A stretch of 64,000 nucleotides of DNA from Stratiolaelaps scimitus (Eukaryota > Arthropoda > Arachnida > Mesostigmata > Laelapidae): NCBI GenBank assembly GCA_019614645.1, contig JABWDB010000002.1, forward strand, positions 11,073,501 through 11,137,500, in the 5' to 3' direction. The position numbers and the translations under genes were made by a program. Shown here piece by piece: positions 1 through 11,716 of this stretch (positions are counted from its first letter, which is position 1; each line of letters begins with the position of its first letter). Under the pieces are notes generated by a model. The model saw only the letters and a program-made list of their open reading frames with translations, was not told the DNA's origin and searched no databases.

Positions 1-2279
1 CAGCTAAAACAGTGATGCGGGGTGGTCTCTAGGCTTCAGCTACAGGGCCACTATTGAAAAAGGCTACACACTATCGTGCTACACGTGTATCCTGTCTTAA
101 CGTAATGATGCGGCGTAGCTGAGAGAATGACGTACACTCGTCCCTACACCTACTGCAGCTTGGCAATGCCGAGCTTGTGTTCACATTGTTCGTTTCAGAG
201 CATCCATGAAGTGGTCACGACAAGCAGGCCGACAGCTTTCGTTGCTTTCTTGTCGCATTTTAAATACATCTTACACAATAGGCGCATGTCTGTCCTGCCG
301 ATTGGCAATGGACAGCTAGTGTTGAGCCTGATTTTAGCCACATAGTGTTTACGGTTCGGAGTGAGAACAATGCGATGCCGGTTGTGGTGCAGCGTGGCTT
401 CGAAATCATACCACGCTGTGGCATGGAATTGAGACGAATGAGAGCTGGCGATAGCGAAAACTCAATTTTGCGTTTCTGCTGCAACAACAACAACAAAGTC
501 GACGACAACAAACCCACTGAGTTGTCTATCCGAACTATTTGCCCCGATATTCTGTAGCTCTCCCTCTCTAAATTCCCCTCAGTCTCGTGCTCAGTCTCAA
601 ATTGCTGCCAGCAACAGACTTAGTCGACTCGCTGCCAACCGGGTTGTTTCTTCCTTTCTAGCTGGGTGGCGGAGCGACGCCTGCTAGTGCAGAGCGTACC
701 CGGGGCTGTTCCGGTCGACTACGGCGCGTGTGCTGCGAGTTGAGGAATTCCGCCCCGCCGCGGTGAACTCAACCAGGCTCGCTGAACGTTGAGGTGGGAG
801 AACCTGGGAGAATGCTGGGAGTCCCGTAATGCAGCTTCAATTTCATTGAGAAGGGGGGATCCCTAACAAACAAAGGTAATACTCGCTATAGTCGAAGCTC
901 ATCACACACATCGGCAGGCGGGTAAACACACGGAAGGACCGAACACTCGCGTCGTCATTCACTCCTCACAGGATGGAGACTAGCAGAGCCAGCGAAAGTT
1001 CTCCGTCAATGGGATGTGGCTTGCCCACTACGCCGGTGGCCACCGTAGCACGCAGCACGAATTGAATTTGCGGTCAGAGCGTTATCAGCCGTGGCGATTG
1101 AATCCTACACCAGTGGTGGTTCTTTTGAGTTGGCCATTTCGAAGGGGAGCTGAAAGATGTGGGGATAGAAGAAGGCGAAATTTGCAACATATCGAGGAAG
1201 TTTGATTGTTCAAATTTCATCCTGGACTGAGGCGAATCAACATCCTTAATTCACATTTTCTTCGTGATTATTAATCGATTTTGAACACGGCGGGTAATAT
1301 ATATCTTCTATAGTAGGTGGTTTACGGAATGATAGAAATAGCTGGCCTCATTGATGGAATCTCATGAATAAACATCACACGACTAATTCGATCTCATCAA
1401 CCTAGATACATTTTATTTAAAACTGAGCCTATTATTATAGTTCGGATTGTTATTCACATTTTCGTATGCACGGATGAATGGCATTAAGTCCACTTGCACT
1501 TGCTTGCCACTTGGATGACCCAAGCTCCAATCCCGCATGAGCTGTAGTACCTTGAACGTATCCTGGCTAAGCCTCACGATTTACAATCTGCTATATTAAT
1601 GTGGGATCATCTTTCATAATGCAAACCCATTCAGGCACGTTACTATCACTGCATATATTCAATCGAGACATTATGCTACAATACATCTGGATGACTACCG
1701 AAAGGACACCGATATCACTTCCGATCTCGACAGTTTCTACTCTAGTATTGTTACAAATTGCGATTCGCCAGCTCATTCGCCCTGTCATCACATGTTAAGC
1801 GACGCTGCACGCTCGTCTCCTTGGTCTCTCACTCCCTCTCTCTGCAGTGGATCTCTTCGGGTCTGCTCTTCAACGAACACTGTACAACTATCTATCAATG
1901 CGTTGCGTTGTGTCAATTCTTATCATGTTAACACACGCTCCCCTAATGCGAACTGTGTCCGCCACCGTCGTGGTCGTCTTGGGCGTCGCGAGGAGTCCGG
2001 TTGCGGGCAGGCACTCCGAGACGCATGCGCCTTGGTACCACCCTCTAGGGGCGTACGAACACACTGAATTGACTCAGCGGATGCGTTGGGGGCCGGGGGT
2101 TGAGAACGAGAGCGGGAGAACAAAAGGATGGATGCGGACCTGCAAATTAAATTGAAGCTCCTCGAGGTGCGCTGATTCAATTTTGCTACGCGGTACGGTT
2201 CCACGAAAGACCATCGGCTCTTCTACGTGAGAGCGAAACGGACGATAGCAAAAGAGTAAATCCGACTGCTTCCGGAGTA
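1..2279. other. unassigned non-coding stretch
   Basis: No coding frame, RNA gene or repeat that I can name. There is a short CAA run near 484-500 and a GC-richer patch near 690-800. The open frames here are under about 100 codons, have no clear splice signals and look like chance. Confidence 0.5.
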
Positions 2280-2707
2280 GCGCAAGGGTTAGTTTTAAGC
2301 GAGTGACTGACAGACCGACTCGAGGTAGTGCCGCGCGCTGGCGTGAGTAGGGACTGCCATGTGCTTCCTCGTGGACGATCATCGTGGAAAGCAGGCCGAC
2401 GCTCGCTGACAAAATTTAAATCGAAACCGAGGGCCAAAGAGCGGCGGCGGCGGCCGCGGCGGCTACTACAGTCAGCCAAAATCAAAGTCATTCTTCGTTA
2501 TCACCAAGCGCCACCACGGCCACCCACCAGCAGCGCGAACTAGCTAGCTCTCGTTCGCGTTGGTCCGTTGCAATCGGCAAACGACGTCGGACAAGGACAG
2601 GATAGCAGCGGAGAACTAGGCTAAACTAATCATGTAGGACATCCAGTTCCCAGACACAGCGTTATGGGACTTCTATATGCAATGAGGAGCGCTGGACGGG
2701 AGAGATG
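2280..2707 (+). promoter_or_regulatory. CpG-rich block ending in a strong splice donor; possible promoter and first exon
   Basis: From about 2280 the sequence is rich in CG dinucleotides, including a GGC run near 2442-2462, unlike the AT-rich DNA around it. It runs into an excellent 5' splice site, GAGATG|GTGAGTGAG, with the donor G at 2708. An ATG at 2663 opens a 15-codon frame that is still open at the donor, so the block could be a 5' UTR plus the first coding codons of a plus-strand gene. No TATA box or downstream exon was identified. The idea rests on base composition and one donor site only. Confidence 0.25.
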
Positions 2708-4127
2708 GTGAGTGAGAGAGAAACAGAGGCCTGTTCTATGACAATTGACTCAAAGGGTGGCCATGGCTGTCTCCCTTTAGTCGGATTCCAAATGGGTTCT
2801 AGCCGACGGCTCTGGATATCTCTGTTTCATGGGTGTAGAATCCATTCGGTCGGTTGTATGCACATATGTTGATAGGTTCACGTTAATTGAATATTGCTAC
2901 AGACAGGTCGGCTGAGTCTGGTTGGTCAGAAGTTGCTTGTCGTTCGTCTGATGGGTTCGGTTCCAGGAACTATAGTACAGATAGTACAGACTTTTGTTGG
3001 CACCCAGCCCTTTCCCCATCAGATATTTCCGAATAGCCGCAATTTTAGAGAAAGATCGGGAGCAAAATCCACACCTTCGGAGGCCGCAGCAAAATAGGAT
3101 GGACGTTTACTGAGGTGCAGTATCGTTCGAGTCTTTCCTTTCCGGGAACGTTATTTAATTTAGACTATTTGCCTCGACTTCCTCTGTACATTGTTGACTT
3201 TCACAGCATGGATTTTCACTACGTGCCTTCCTTATCGTGCATGGTCAACGTGGGGTTAGATCATTTCAGCACCTATCCGAATTCACATCCTCCATGCCCT
3301 GGCCTCAATATTTAATAGAATAATTCTGTGTAAACAATCTTTCAAACTACCACAAATGGGAAATCCTCCAGAAAAGACAATCAAAAATGAACTGCCGGCA
3401 GCGCCGTCAATCGTGCACCTCGCCGTTTGTAGCAGGGAGAGGCGCTGTACATAGTCGGTAAATAAAAACGACGATAAACGAAATAGAAATTCTGGCCACA
3501 TGAACGTAAGGCAGCCACTTAACGTTGCTGTAGCAGACCAACGGACTTCTGGGGTACTCTCGTACGATTAGGAAAAATTGAAGTGTCGAGCTTCTAACAC
3601 TTTCCCACCTTATATGAGAAGATGCAGCGTTTTAGGTCTACTACTATTTGAGGCTCACAAGGCCCATTAAGGGTACATTACGGCCGTGGTTTATTTGAGA
3701 TACTTGTACTAATGTCTAATGAAGTATCGGCGAATTTCCGACCACATTTGTTGGAAAGCGTATTAATTCATTCACCAGCGATGGAGAACTTTAGTATACT
3801 CGAATGCTTTATGAACAATACTATTTTCGTGGCAGGCTGGCCGAAGATGAGTGCATCTATTACGAACTGCGATAGTGACATAAGACAATCAAGGTCTATC
3901 TCTCTTCCACGCGGATATGTTTTCCCATATATATCCTTTCTAATGTATGTATTGCCCCATTTCTGCCGGATAGTATGGTTAGCTTAGTGGTTCACTACGT
4001 CATCTTGTGTATCTGTATCTGCATGCACTTTGCTTCCCGCAAGTCGCCTACGCAGGAAATACGTACTCGTTGAAACGTGTTCCGGCATTATTCACTCTCA
4101 ATCTCAAACGAAAGTCGACCTTAGTCG
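2708..4127. other. unassigned stretch
   Basis: Nothing recognised. A 91-codon ATG-started plus-strand frame at 3712-3987 has a protein-like composition but no splice signals and no recognisable domain, so it is not called as a gene. Confidence 0.45.
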
Positions 4128-4157
4128 ATATATATATATATATATAAATATATATAA
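4128..4157. repeat. (TA)n microsatellite
   Basis: About 30 bp of alternating T and A interrupted once by AA, followed by a purine-rich GA stretch to about 4220. Confidence 0.9.
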
Positions 4158-4811
4158 AAAGAGCACACATGCACGGAGGAGCGGTGAGCGAGAAAGAGAG
4201 TGACAGAGAGAGAAAGAGTTATATGGTATATCCGTACAGCGAAGGCAGGCATACAAGCGGCCATGCCCGTGTCGTGGTACCCACCGGGGCCAGCGTCACC
4301 GTTGTTTGGGAGTGAATTAGACTCCGGTAGCTTCTGGCATTTTGCCACCCGTTCGGCATTCATTCTGGGGGAGGGTCTGAGAAACTGCCGCCAACGGCCG
4401 AGTGCAGTCACGAAGCAACGGAAGTGGTGAGGCTACACTCTGTCAATGTATCTTCCTGCTGCTTGCTCGAGCGTCGACGTCGGCCGCCGAGAAGTGCAGT
4501 CTGCAGGCTCCTTGTCCAGGTCGAACAGTGGGACAGACGTCGGCCCCAGCAGCGGTGGCAGAAGTACACTTACAGCAGAAACGTGCGGGTGCTGCAATGT
4601 GTATTGCATCTCGCTGGAATATATGTACTCATTCAGCTCATCGTGAATGGCGAGCAGGCTATTCGTGTCGAAAGATCCGCATATTTATAGACTGCGGGTC
4701 CCACAGGCCCATTTGACACGTAGCGGGATGCAACGCTTGTGAATACGCCTAACCTAGTCTGTTACGCTTGCTAGGGCGTACACATGTTCTGATGTATGCA
4801 TTTTGGTGCTG

Positions 4812-4875
4812 TGTGGGGCTAGTTTGCGTAATCGTTGAACACACAGTGGATCCTGGGTTTGAGTCAGTACTTTGA
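4812..4875 (+). mobile_element. possible degenerate tRNA-derived SINE head
   Basis: A TGGGGCTAGTTTGCG segment near 4814 resembles an RNA polymerase III A box. About 30 bp downstream, GGGTTTGAGTC (4855-4864) resembles a B box (consensus GGTTCRANTC) with one mismatch. The spacing suits a tRNA-like promoter. No poly(A) tail or flanking duplication was found, so this is a weak call. Confidence 0.25.
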
Positions 4876-5783
4876 ATCAGTATTTTCTGGAAAATGTATG
4901 TGCCCTTGTGTTGCATTTATTCAAGCCTCGCAGACGGAATCAGCGTTAGCAGCACGATTGTGGTATAGGAGTGCGTCCTCTTGTGATCATCCATAAGAGT
5001 AATAATTAGTGAATTATGATTACTAATCAGCAGCCTTAGTTTTAACTGACTTTCTAATTAGCTATGAGATATGTCTTTAGCGAGATCCCCGTAACGGTCC
5101 ATGACTATGACTCTTTAGCAGAGTAGCGAACTGAGCAAAGAAACGAGGGAGGGAGAAGACGAAAATTAGCAGAAACTGAACGAGAACTACAACTTCGTGG
5201 AAAAGCAATGATCACTACTCTTTCGAAGAAACACTAATTGTACGACGGCTGTAATGAGAAGAGCGTCACATCAGGGTAGATGAAAGCCGAAATAAGAGAT
5301 GGTGGCATCTCACTTAGGCGTTTGTGACAAAGGCAAAGATATCGAAGACAAAGACATGCTAGCAGAGTGCCGAATAAAAGATAGGAGATAGGTGGTGCCC
5401 TGTGACCGGGTTGGTACTTGCAACGGCCCGCGATGGGGCGGTGGATAGAATGCGGTTATGGCATGCAGATGTTATGGGCCAGTTGTCGAAGGAATAGAAA
5501 AGATATGCTCGTGTGGAACAATTCCGCCAGGGGAGAAGGCAGCACGGCCGGTATGACAACGCAGAAAATAGTGCTTTGCAGAGGCCCAACCTTTTGAGGA
5601 TAACGGGGATCTTGCCCAATGGAACAATAGCAACAAGATGGGAAAGGACGCTGTCGTAGAGTCGTGGCAAAGCGGTCGTAGATGATACCACCGAGAACAT
5701 CCATATATGAGTGATGGTGATACGAAGTGGTGCAATGTTTTTGCTTGAAGTAAAGTGCAGCATTCGATTGCGCAGTCGGGTTA
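4876..5783. other. unassigned stretch
   Basis: No supported gene. Two overlapping minus-strand frames of 134 and 116 codons (5359-5806) lie in different phases over the same DNA and have no splice or start evidence favouring either. Confidence 0.45.
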
Positions 5784-5803
5784 ATATATATATATATATA
5801 TAT
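5784..5803. repeat. (TA)n microsatellite
   Basis: About 20 bp of uninterrupted TA. Confidence 0.9.
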
Positions 5804-6095
5804 CATATTGAATTAAGGGCGTATTCGTAGATTCTCGTAATTCTCGCCATTTATTCGGTTTAGCTTGAACGAAGCAACCGCCGAAATAGGTCCCTCAATG
5901 TGATGAGGTTCTCATGTCGAAACTGTTTCGTCGGCCAGCCGGTCTACAGTTGGAATAATAATAAATGCCTATAACGGTTGCCCCCTTTAAAGACGCCTTC
6001 GATAAGTACAAATGTAAATTTGGAGTTCTCTTCCTGACCTTCTTTCCCTCTCTCTGCGACTGTCTTTCATTCCTGATTACAGTCAATTTTCAAAT

Positions 6096-6728
6096 CTATC
6101 TCCGCCCGATCTTCGTCGCGCGGACTCGCCCTAACGGCTCCTTACACGATTTACGAACACTTGTACATTGGGCACACTGCGAAACCATATGCGCTGAACG
6201 ACGGTCATGGTAATGAACTGCATACAATTTAGTCGCAATTTCAATTTTCGACTTACAAAAGACACTCAATTCAATGACGACGTAAAACACTACTAATGAA
6301 CGCATTATTCTACTGGTGACAGAGTGCTCTGCCAAGGCAGAACCCTGTGTGGACGCCACTGATGGTGATGATGCTGACTGGAGTCCCCCGATGGTGGCGA
6401 AGGGGCCATCGGTGAGCGGAAGAGCGCAATGAGAAAAACAAGCTAAAGCTAAGGTTTCTACAACAAGAGCCGCCCCCCTCGGCTCGGTGGTGAATTTAAT
6501 GAAAATTGGACGAAATGGGTCGGCCGAATGAGGCAGGACATGATCTCGATCGTTCGTCCGTCGACAGATGATGTCGCCACGACTGGGAATCGGCGAATTT
6601 TTCCATGCGCTAGGAGTGCGGGCTTTCCGCCCACTCGCCTCGCGTGTTCGGGGCTCGCCGAGTGACTTTGCAAGTCCTACATCGAGCACCTCGCTGTGTG
6701 TATAACTGTGCTGTAATTCAATTTGCAA
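6096..6728 (-). CDS. long open frame of unknown coding status
   Basis: A 210-codon frame without stops. This is longer than most chance frames at this base composition, and it is the second longest in the window. It begins at a TTG-type codon rather than an ATG, so if it is real it would be an internal exon. No domain, signal peptide or membrane segment is convincing, apart from a short hydrophobic stretch (IMRSLVVFYVVIELSVF, about residue 140). Neither edge has a strong splice signal. It may be a chance frame. Confidence 0.18.
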   Translation of the reverse strand: MQIELQHSYTHSEVLDVGLAKSLGEPRTREASGRKARTPSAWKNSPIPSRGDIICRRTNDRDHVLPHSADPFRPIFIKFTTEPRGAALVVETLALACFSHCALPLTDGPFATIGGLQSASSPSVASTQGSALAEHSVTSRIMRSLVVFYVVIELSVFCKSKIEIATKLYAVHYHDRRSAHMVSQCAQCTSVRKSCKEPLGRVRATKIGRR

Positions 6729-7375
6729 ATTGTACTTGTCCCATTGCAGACAGTTAGGTGTGCACGCATATGCCTATACGCATAAACGACGAGAATGCTA
6801 GCAGAGTGGCGACATTAGACCGGCCTACATAGGTTACATAGGGCGGCACTGCGGCAGGTCTGTCCGTTTCATGTACAGGGATTTTTCGAAAGAATAATAA
6901 TTATTGTTGGATGATACGAGTTGGCAGACTCGTTTATTCAAAATAGAGTACGACATGGTATATCGACGGTAGTGATGGTACCAGTGAGATTGACTGTGCT
7001 GCATCAGAGGAATCGCTCGTGCTTCCGGTTCCTGGTTGTATCGTATACATTCACTTTCATTAAATGAGAGTTCTCACTTACTCAAATAAGCGTGCATATA
7101 AGCCATCTCTCATTGTCTAAAACCTAGCTTAAGAAAAGGTAAAGAAATCACATGCTTGGATGGCAATCAATTAGTTCCGTCGGACATGTACGTGATTGGA
7201 TCCCTACCGAGGACAGACTTCGTTGTAATAGTAGCTCATGGGAATACAGTCATGACATTTCGGTCGAAAACTCGGGGCTTCCTGTGGAAGTTTCTCAAGC
7301 GTTACTGAGTGACGCTAGGTGCGTTCGGGTGCTGGAATCGAGCCGTTGCATGCCCGACGATAATGGGGGGCAGGA
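6729..7375. other. unassigned stretch
   Basis: Nothing recognised. A 75-codon plus-strand frame at 7152-7379 has a soluble-protein-like composition but no splice support. Confidence 0.45.
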
Positions 7376-7536
7376 TTAGCAATATATTATATAATAGAAT
7401 TGAAAATTGCAACCAGAATGCTTATAACATCCGGTCACAAGAGAGGTCAAGGATACGCCGCAGTAGGGGCGGGTAATGAAGAAAGTATTACCTCCTAACG
7501 TTATGCAGTCTCGGACTGAAATTATGGACGCTCTTT
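7376..7536 (-). CDS. candidate exon (copy 1 of a duplicated 3' splice-site region)
   Basis: The pyrimidine-rich acceptor CTGTTTATTGTTCTAG|AAAG ends at 7537. After two bases a frame of about 53 codons stays open, beginning RASIISVRDCITLGG and ending at a TAA at 7376. A donor-like GGAG|GTAATAC lies inside it, so the exon could also be a short internal one. The acceptor and the intron-side sequence are almost identical to those at 8616-8617, and the reading phase is the same. The sequence diverges a few codons into the exon. Product unknown. This could be one of two alternative terminal exons, or merely a duplicated fragment. Confidence 0.28.
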
Positions 7537-7728
7537 CTAGAACAATAAACAGCTTCAATTATAATCGTACATTCTCAGAACTTACGATTTCCTTATGAGT
7601 ATCCCATAAGCATAAAAATAGCAACAGAGTGGATTCTTATGAATAGATAACAAGTCGAACCGGCATATTCCTGCCACCCTTTTAAACGCGTTCATCCAGG
7701 ACAATTATAACTTGTAATAAATACTATA
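7519..7728. repeat. segmental duplication, copy 1
   Basis: About 210 bp matching 8602-8870 in direct orientation with only scattered differences. Shared landmarks include CTTTCTAGAACAATAAAC, GAACCGGCATATTCC and CGCGTTCATCCAGG. Copy 1 lacks the 54 bp present in copy 2, so it preserves the uninterrupted site. Confidence 0.9.
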
Positions 7729-7746
7729 ATAAAGACAAACACATTG

Positions 7747-7761
7747 TATATATATATATAA
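7747..7761. repeat. short (TA)n microsatellite
   Basis: Fifteen bases of TA immediately after the end of duplication copy 1. Confidence 0.8.
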
Positions 7762-8526
7762 AAACTGTATGCTCATAAGAGTTGCCAGCATTTTTTATCG
7801 TCCACACATTTGGCACATCACACATTCGTTTCGCCTCATCGGCGTTTATACGCAGCCTCAGCCGCTCGTCGGGAGTTTCTTCGGATATGCATTCTCTGAT
7901 CTACAGTAAACAACGGCGGCGGCAGATGCACCAGCACACGTTGCTATCGACTTGTTTGTGGTTCGTAGATTTTCTGCGATATTTAGCTGTGGACATTTTG
8001 TCCTTGTCGAGGTTGGCTCAAACAGTAACAGACGATTGACGAGGGAAAAGATACTTCTCTTTAGATACGACGTCCAATAGCTGGCAGTGTTTGCTGTACG
8101 AAATACAAAGTATAATCCACAGTACACTTATGTAAAAACTCCATAAAATACTGGAAAAAAGTTATTGTGCCATTTTTAGAAGGATTCTTAAAAGCCCGTT
8201 TTGTACGAAGCCTAGGAAAACATTACAAAAGAATATACAGGGTATTCGTCGTCCTTCATAAAGTGTGTACACGTTTCTTTTGCGGACTTCATATGAATGC
8301 TTTCGCATAATCATAATCAATATCCGAGTAAAACAATTATGATGATTCGCTTACGTATTTATGCCATTAGGAATGCACAATGGCCAAGAGCAGGTACTCA
8401 TATCCAGGCGATGCTCCTGTAAAACGACCACCCTAAACGGACCAGAACAGACCTAGGCAGTCATTTAGCTCAATGAACATTTAACAACGTTGTCTTTAAT
8501 AAAGACAAATGATCATTGAAGGTTGC

Positions 8527-8615
8527 TCAATCGTCGTACCCGTCTTGCACGCCGAGCATGCCGGTAAAGGTCAATGACAGTTTGTCCAGCGCGTAGCGGG
8601 TTATGGATGGCCTTT
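8527..8615 (-). CDS. candidate terminal exon (copy 2 of a duplicated 3' splice-site region)
   Basis: Follows the same acceptor, CTGTTTATTGTTCTAG|AAAG (AG at 8617-8616). After two bases it encodes 28 residues: RPSITRYALDKLSLTF, then GMLGVQDGYDD, then TGA at 8527-8529. The composition is convincingly protein-like and the acidic end resembles a genuine C-terminus. Phase and first residues (R-x-S-I) match the other copy at 7536. Family unknown. The alternative is a remnant of a mobile element carried by the duplicated segment. Confidence 0.3.
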
Positions 8616-8870
8616 CTAGAACAATAAACAGCTTCAAATATAATTGTACATTCTCAGAACTCACGACTCTATTATGAGTATCCTTTTGTTTTTTTTTATT
8701 AAGACAAAATTACGGAACATGTACATGATGAGTATCCCATAAGCATAAAAATAGCAACAGAGTCAATTCTTATGAATAGATAACAAGTCGAACCGGCATA
8801 TTCCTGCCACCCTTTTAAACGCGTTCATCCAGGACAATTATAACTTGCAAATAAATACTATAATAAATTT
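8602..8870. repeat. segmental duplication, copy 2 (interrupted)
   Basis: Direct repeat of 7519-7728, about 1.08 kb downstream. It carries an extra 54 bp (44-bp insert plus a 10-bp target duplication) at 8684-8737. Confidence 0.9.
8684..8727 (-). mobile_element. 44-bp poly(A)-tailed insertion with 10-bp target duplication
   Basis: Inserted into copy 2 of the duplication and absent from copy 1. ATGAGTATCC occurs immediately before (8674-8683) and after (8728-8737) it. Read on the minus strand the insert ends in AATAAAAAAAAACAAAA, that is, a polyadenylation signal merging into an A tract. This is what a severely 5'-truncated, LINE-mobilised retrocopy of an RNA 3' end looks like. Its source RNA is not identifiable from so few bases. 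Confidence 0.7.
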
Positions 8871-9529
8871 AGACATACAGAATCGATTTAATCCTTTCCA
8901 AGTTATCGGGTTATTTGCCTGCTATCTGTTAAAATATGATATATATGTTATATCGCAATGCGTTGAGTGAACGTGAAATTAGTAGCGTTGGCAAGCAGCA
9001 GTTCCGAGTTACACACTAGACGCGCCTCTGATGTAAAAGAGACTCGGTGTTTCCATGTGGCCTTGCTCACATAACGTGGGGACACACACGGCAGTAGTTA
9101 GCTGACCCTCAGCTGCTTGCCTTCCAGCGTATGTGCAGCTAGGTAACTTCGATTTTCTTTTGTATGTCGTTTTCCTTATCGTATTGATGCGAAGTCCCCA
9201 AAAGAAGAATTGACTCCATCATGACACGTCAGGAATTATTTCCTTTGAGAATCGAGGATTCCGTTCACCCCCTACGACCTTGGCACACACACGTGGGAAT
9301 TACACACGAGACCAGATAACTGATTTGTTCATTTAGCCATTGACCAGAAGGACTAATAATGTCCGCCATGAGGAGGAGCTCTTGTCAGCATTATGTGTAC
9401 TATTATATTTCTCGGCGAAAGTCATGTTATGCATTAAATTCACATGTTACACGATTACCAGTTGTATGGTGCAGGTCGAGGTATAGCTGATTTTCCCATT
9501 ATGTAGGTGTAGATCTACATTTACGTCAA
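8871..9529. other. unassigned stretch
   Basis: No supported feature. Confidence 0.5.
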
Positions 9530-9854
9530 TTATGGTATCGTGCTAGTAACATGTTCTGCCATTTTTGCACAAGGCTTTCGGGTAAATAATTCCTTCGCTC
9601 TTTTATCATTACAGAGGGAAAAGAGAAAAACTCTTAATCTGACGGCATCCACAAGTATAGGGGCTGCTTCGTTGTAGAGCGCTTTGAGTTCTTTCAGCAA
9701 GTCTTGTGCCCGAAGTATTATAAAAACAGCTAGTGTTTCCACGTTCGTTAGTTACTTGGGTCAAATGTTGACTGCAACTATGCTGATTTACGAAAGCAAC
9801 TTCCAGTCTATCTAGTGTCGTAGGGATTGATGCTGCCGGTGGGTGCGAATTCAA
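9530..9854 (-). CDS. candidate exon region with two open frames
   Basis: Two overlapping minus-strand frames are open. One ends at 9530 and reads LAVFIILRAQDLLKELKAL near its start, with the look of an amphipathic helix. The other (9609-9854) stays open up to a possible donor, CCTCT|GTAATG, near 9610 and also contains ACCCAA|GTAACT. Only one can be real. Neither has an ATG start, a known domain or a strong acceptor. It lies in line with other minus-strand candidates at 8.5 and 10.3-13.4 kb, so one intron-rich minus-strand gene is conceivable. Confidence 0.22.
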
Positions 9855-10263
9855 TAGCCATCCTGCGAACGCTTCGGGACGGGCAGTAGAAGGCAGAGTA
9901 GACGTTTTGTCATCTCTTCATGTCAACCCAGCACTAGATCAGCTTACTTTTAAAGGAGATTGGAACGTCTCTAGTGGTGCCTGACAGAGGACAAGTGAAT
10001 GGTCAAAAACCGAGCCTGAAATAATGTCCTCCTCACTTCGTTCGCCCTGATACAACTGCTCCTCAACGAAGTCATCCTAGTGCACCATGCCTCGTCACTC
10101 ATTTGTCATAGGCAATTTGTAAACTGGTATTGCTTCCAATGAGTCCGCACACTGCACGACCTGAACTGCCGCTGCCTAGAGTCACTATATCGGGTCTCTG
10201 AATCGGGGCCAAACTTTTCGTTAGTAGAACACGGTGGCCGCAACCCGCACCACGTGTACTTAC

Positions 10264-10673
10264 TACTAAACACCTTTCGAGGCGGGAGCTTGATTAGCTC
10301 TTGTGCTTGTTGTGTAGTGGAACAACCTCCGTCTCGCTTTTTCTCTTGAACTCCGCACCTCAGCCCCCAAAAGATAGCAAACCTCGCCACGCCTCCCGAG
10401 CTGCTCGCTCCAACGAACTATCATGTTCTTGCTGCTGAGGGCAGGGTTATAGCAGAAGTTCACCGGAGACAAGCTGCTGTCGCCTTGTGCTTCGCCTGAT
10501 AATGCGATTTCCGTTTCTGGCGTTGGCAAATGCCAAGCAGACGGTAACAATCATATCCGCTTCTTCAGAAGCAGTCGGCCGATCTGTACAACACGCCAGA
10601 GAGGCGAGCACTGGCAAGAGAACATTATAAGGAATACGTCCCGTTGTACCATCGGAGCAGGCGCTGCCACGTC
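10264..10673 (-). CDS. candidate exon region with textbook acceptor and donor
   Basis: The acceptor is among the best in the window: a long T/C tract, TTTTGGTTCTCTATTTGTAG, ending at 10674. The perfect donor AGTA|GTAAGT has its G at 10263. No single frame crosses the whole 410 bp. In the phase with two bases before the first codon, a 75-residue frame runs from the acceptor (RGSACSDGTTGRIPYN...) to a TAA at 10447, with an internal donor-like TCCG|GTGAAC. A second frame, broken by one TGA, is open over most of the rest. A third is open at the GTAAGT donor. Either the block contains two exons or it is a decayed exon. Function unknown. Confidence 0.33.
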
Positions 10674-11716
10674 CTACAAATAGAGAACCAAAAAACAGGA
10701 AAAGATATTTTTTAAAGGCGTAAGATATTTTTTTGCCTAATGGACGGACAGCCCTCAAAGCGTGGCCACGGATTTCGATGCGCGAATTTCAGTTAGCATT
10801 GTAGTAATTGCTCTTTGTAAAACGTTATTATATAGCCAGAAAGCAGGTTCCCTTTTGTTATACAGGGTGAACCGGCACATTCTGGTACCACTACGCTATA
10901 TTTGAGGATTTCGTTGATAGGGAGGTGTCGAACCTCGTGAAAGGTTGGTCTCCAGAGCCAGAATTTTTATATTGAAGGAAAAGATGGCGCTCGCAACGCG
11001 GTAATCTAGTAATGCATCTTTGAATATCTTATAATGGGCTTTCAACGACTATTGTGGTAAGCTGAATGTATTGCATTATAAATGGTTACTGTTTGGGGAT
11101 GGCGGACATGGCTAAGTACGGCGCAAAAGCGGTGTGCAAATTATACTAAAATCAGACTAAATGAGAATAATATTACAAAATTAGGCGAATATATTGCGAC
11201 TGAACTTCAGAACAATTGTGATGTCACATTCGAGTTGAGAAAGAGTGGTTAGTAAGCGGACCGTGCTATAGTACGAAATTTTGGTTTGGTGGGTATCTTC
11301 CATTGACTGTACTAAATTAAATTAGTAAACTCTACCAATCTCATTCACATACCCGGCACTGACCTTGAATTGCATCGGAAGTAAAATCCACCTGTACGTT
11401 TTGCAGATCTTCAAATGTTACATCATGCTTCAACCTTGCCTAATACTATAGTACTAAATCTGTAATATCGCATAGTATTAGGTATATCTAATATCTGGGA
11501 CGGTGTGGCACGTCTTTGATTCCATGAACAGTATCACGATTTGTGGATCATTAGTTCTATCCATGCTCCTGCCATCTCATAGGTCTGCTGGAGACCACCC
11601 AGATAACCCCCGCATTATCGACACGATAGCTTCTTGAAGCAATGCTACGCAACGGTACCGAGGCGGTCATGGAAAATAAGTTGAGGGTCAGCTAAGGGAA
11701 AATGAAAGATGTATAT
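10674..11716. other. unassigned stretch, probably intronic or intergenic
   Basis: No gene supported. A segment near 10863, CAGGGTGAACCGGCAC, recalls the motif AAGTCGAACCGGCATATTC of the 7.5/8.6 kb duplication and the CAGGGTG-type ends of many arthropod transposons. The match is too short to call. Confidence 0.4.
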
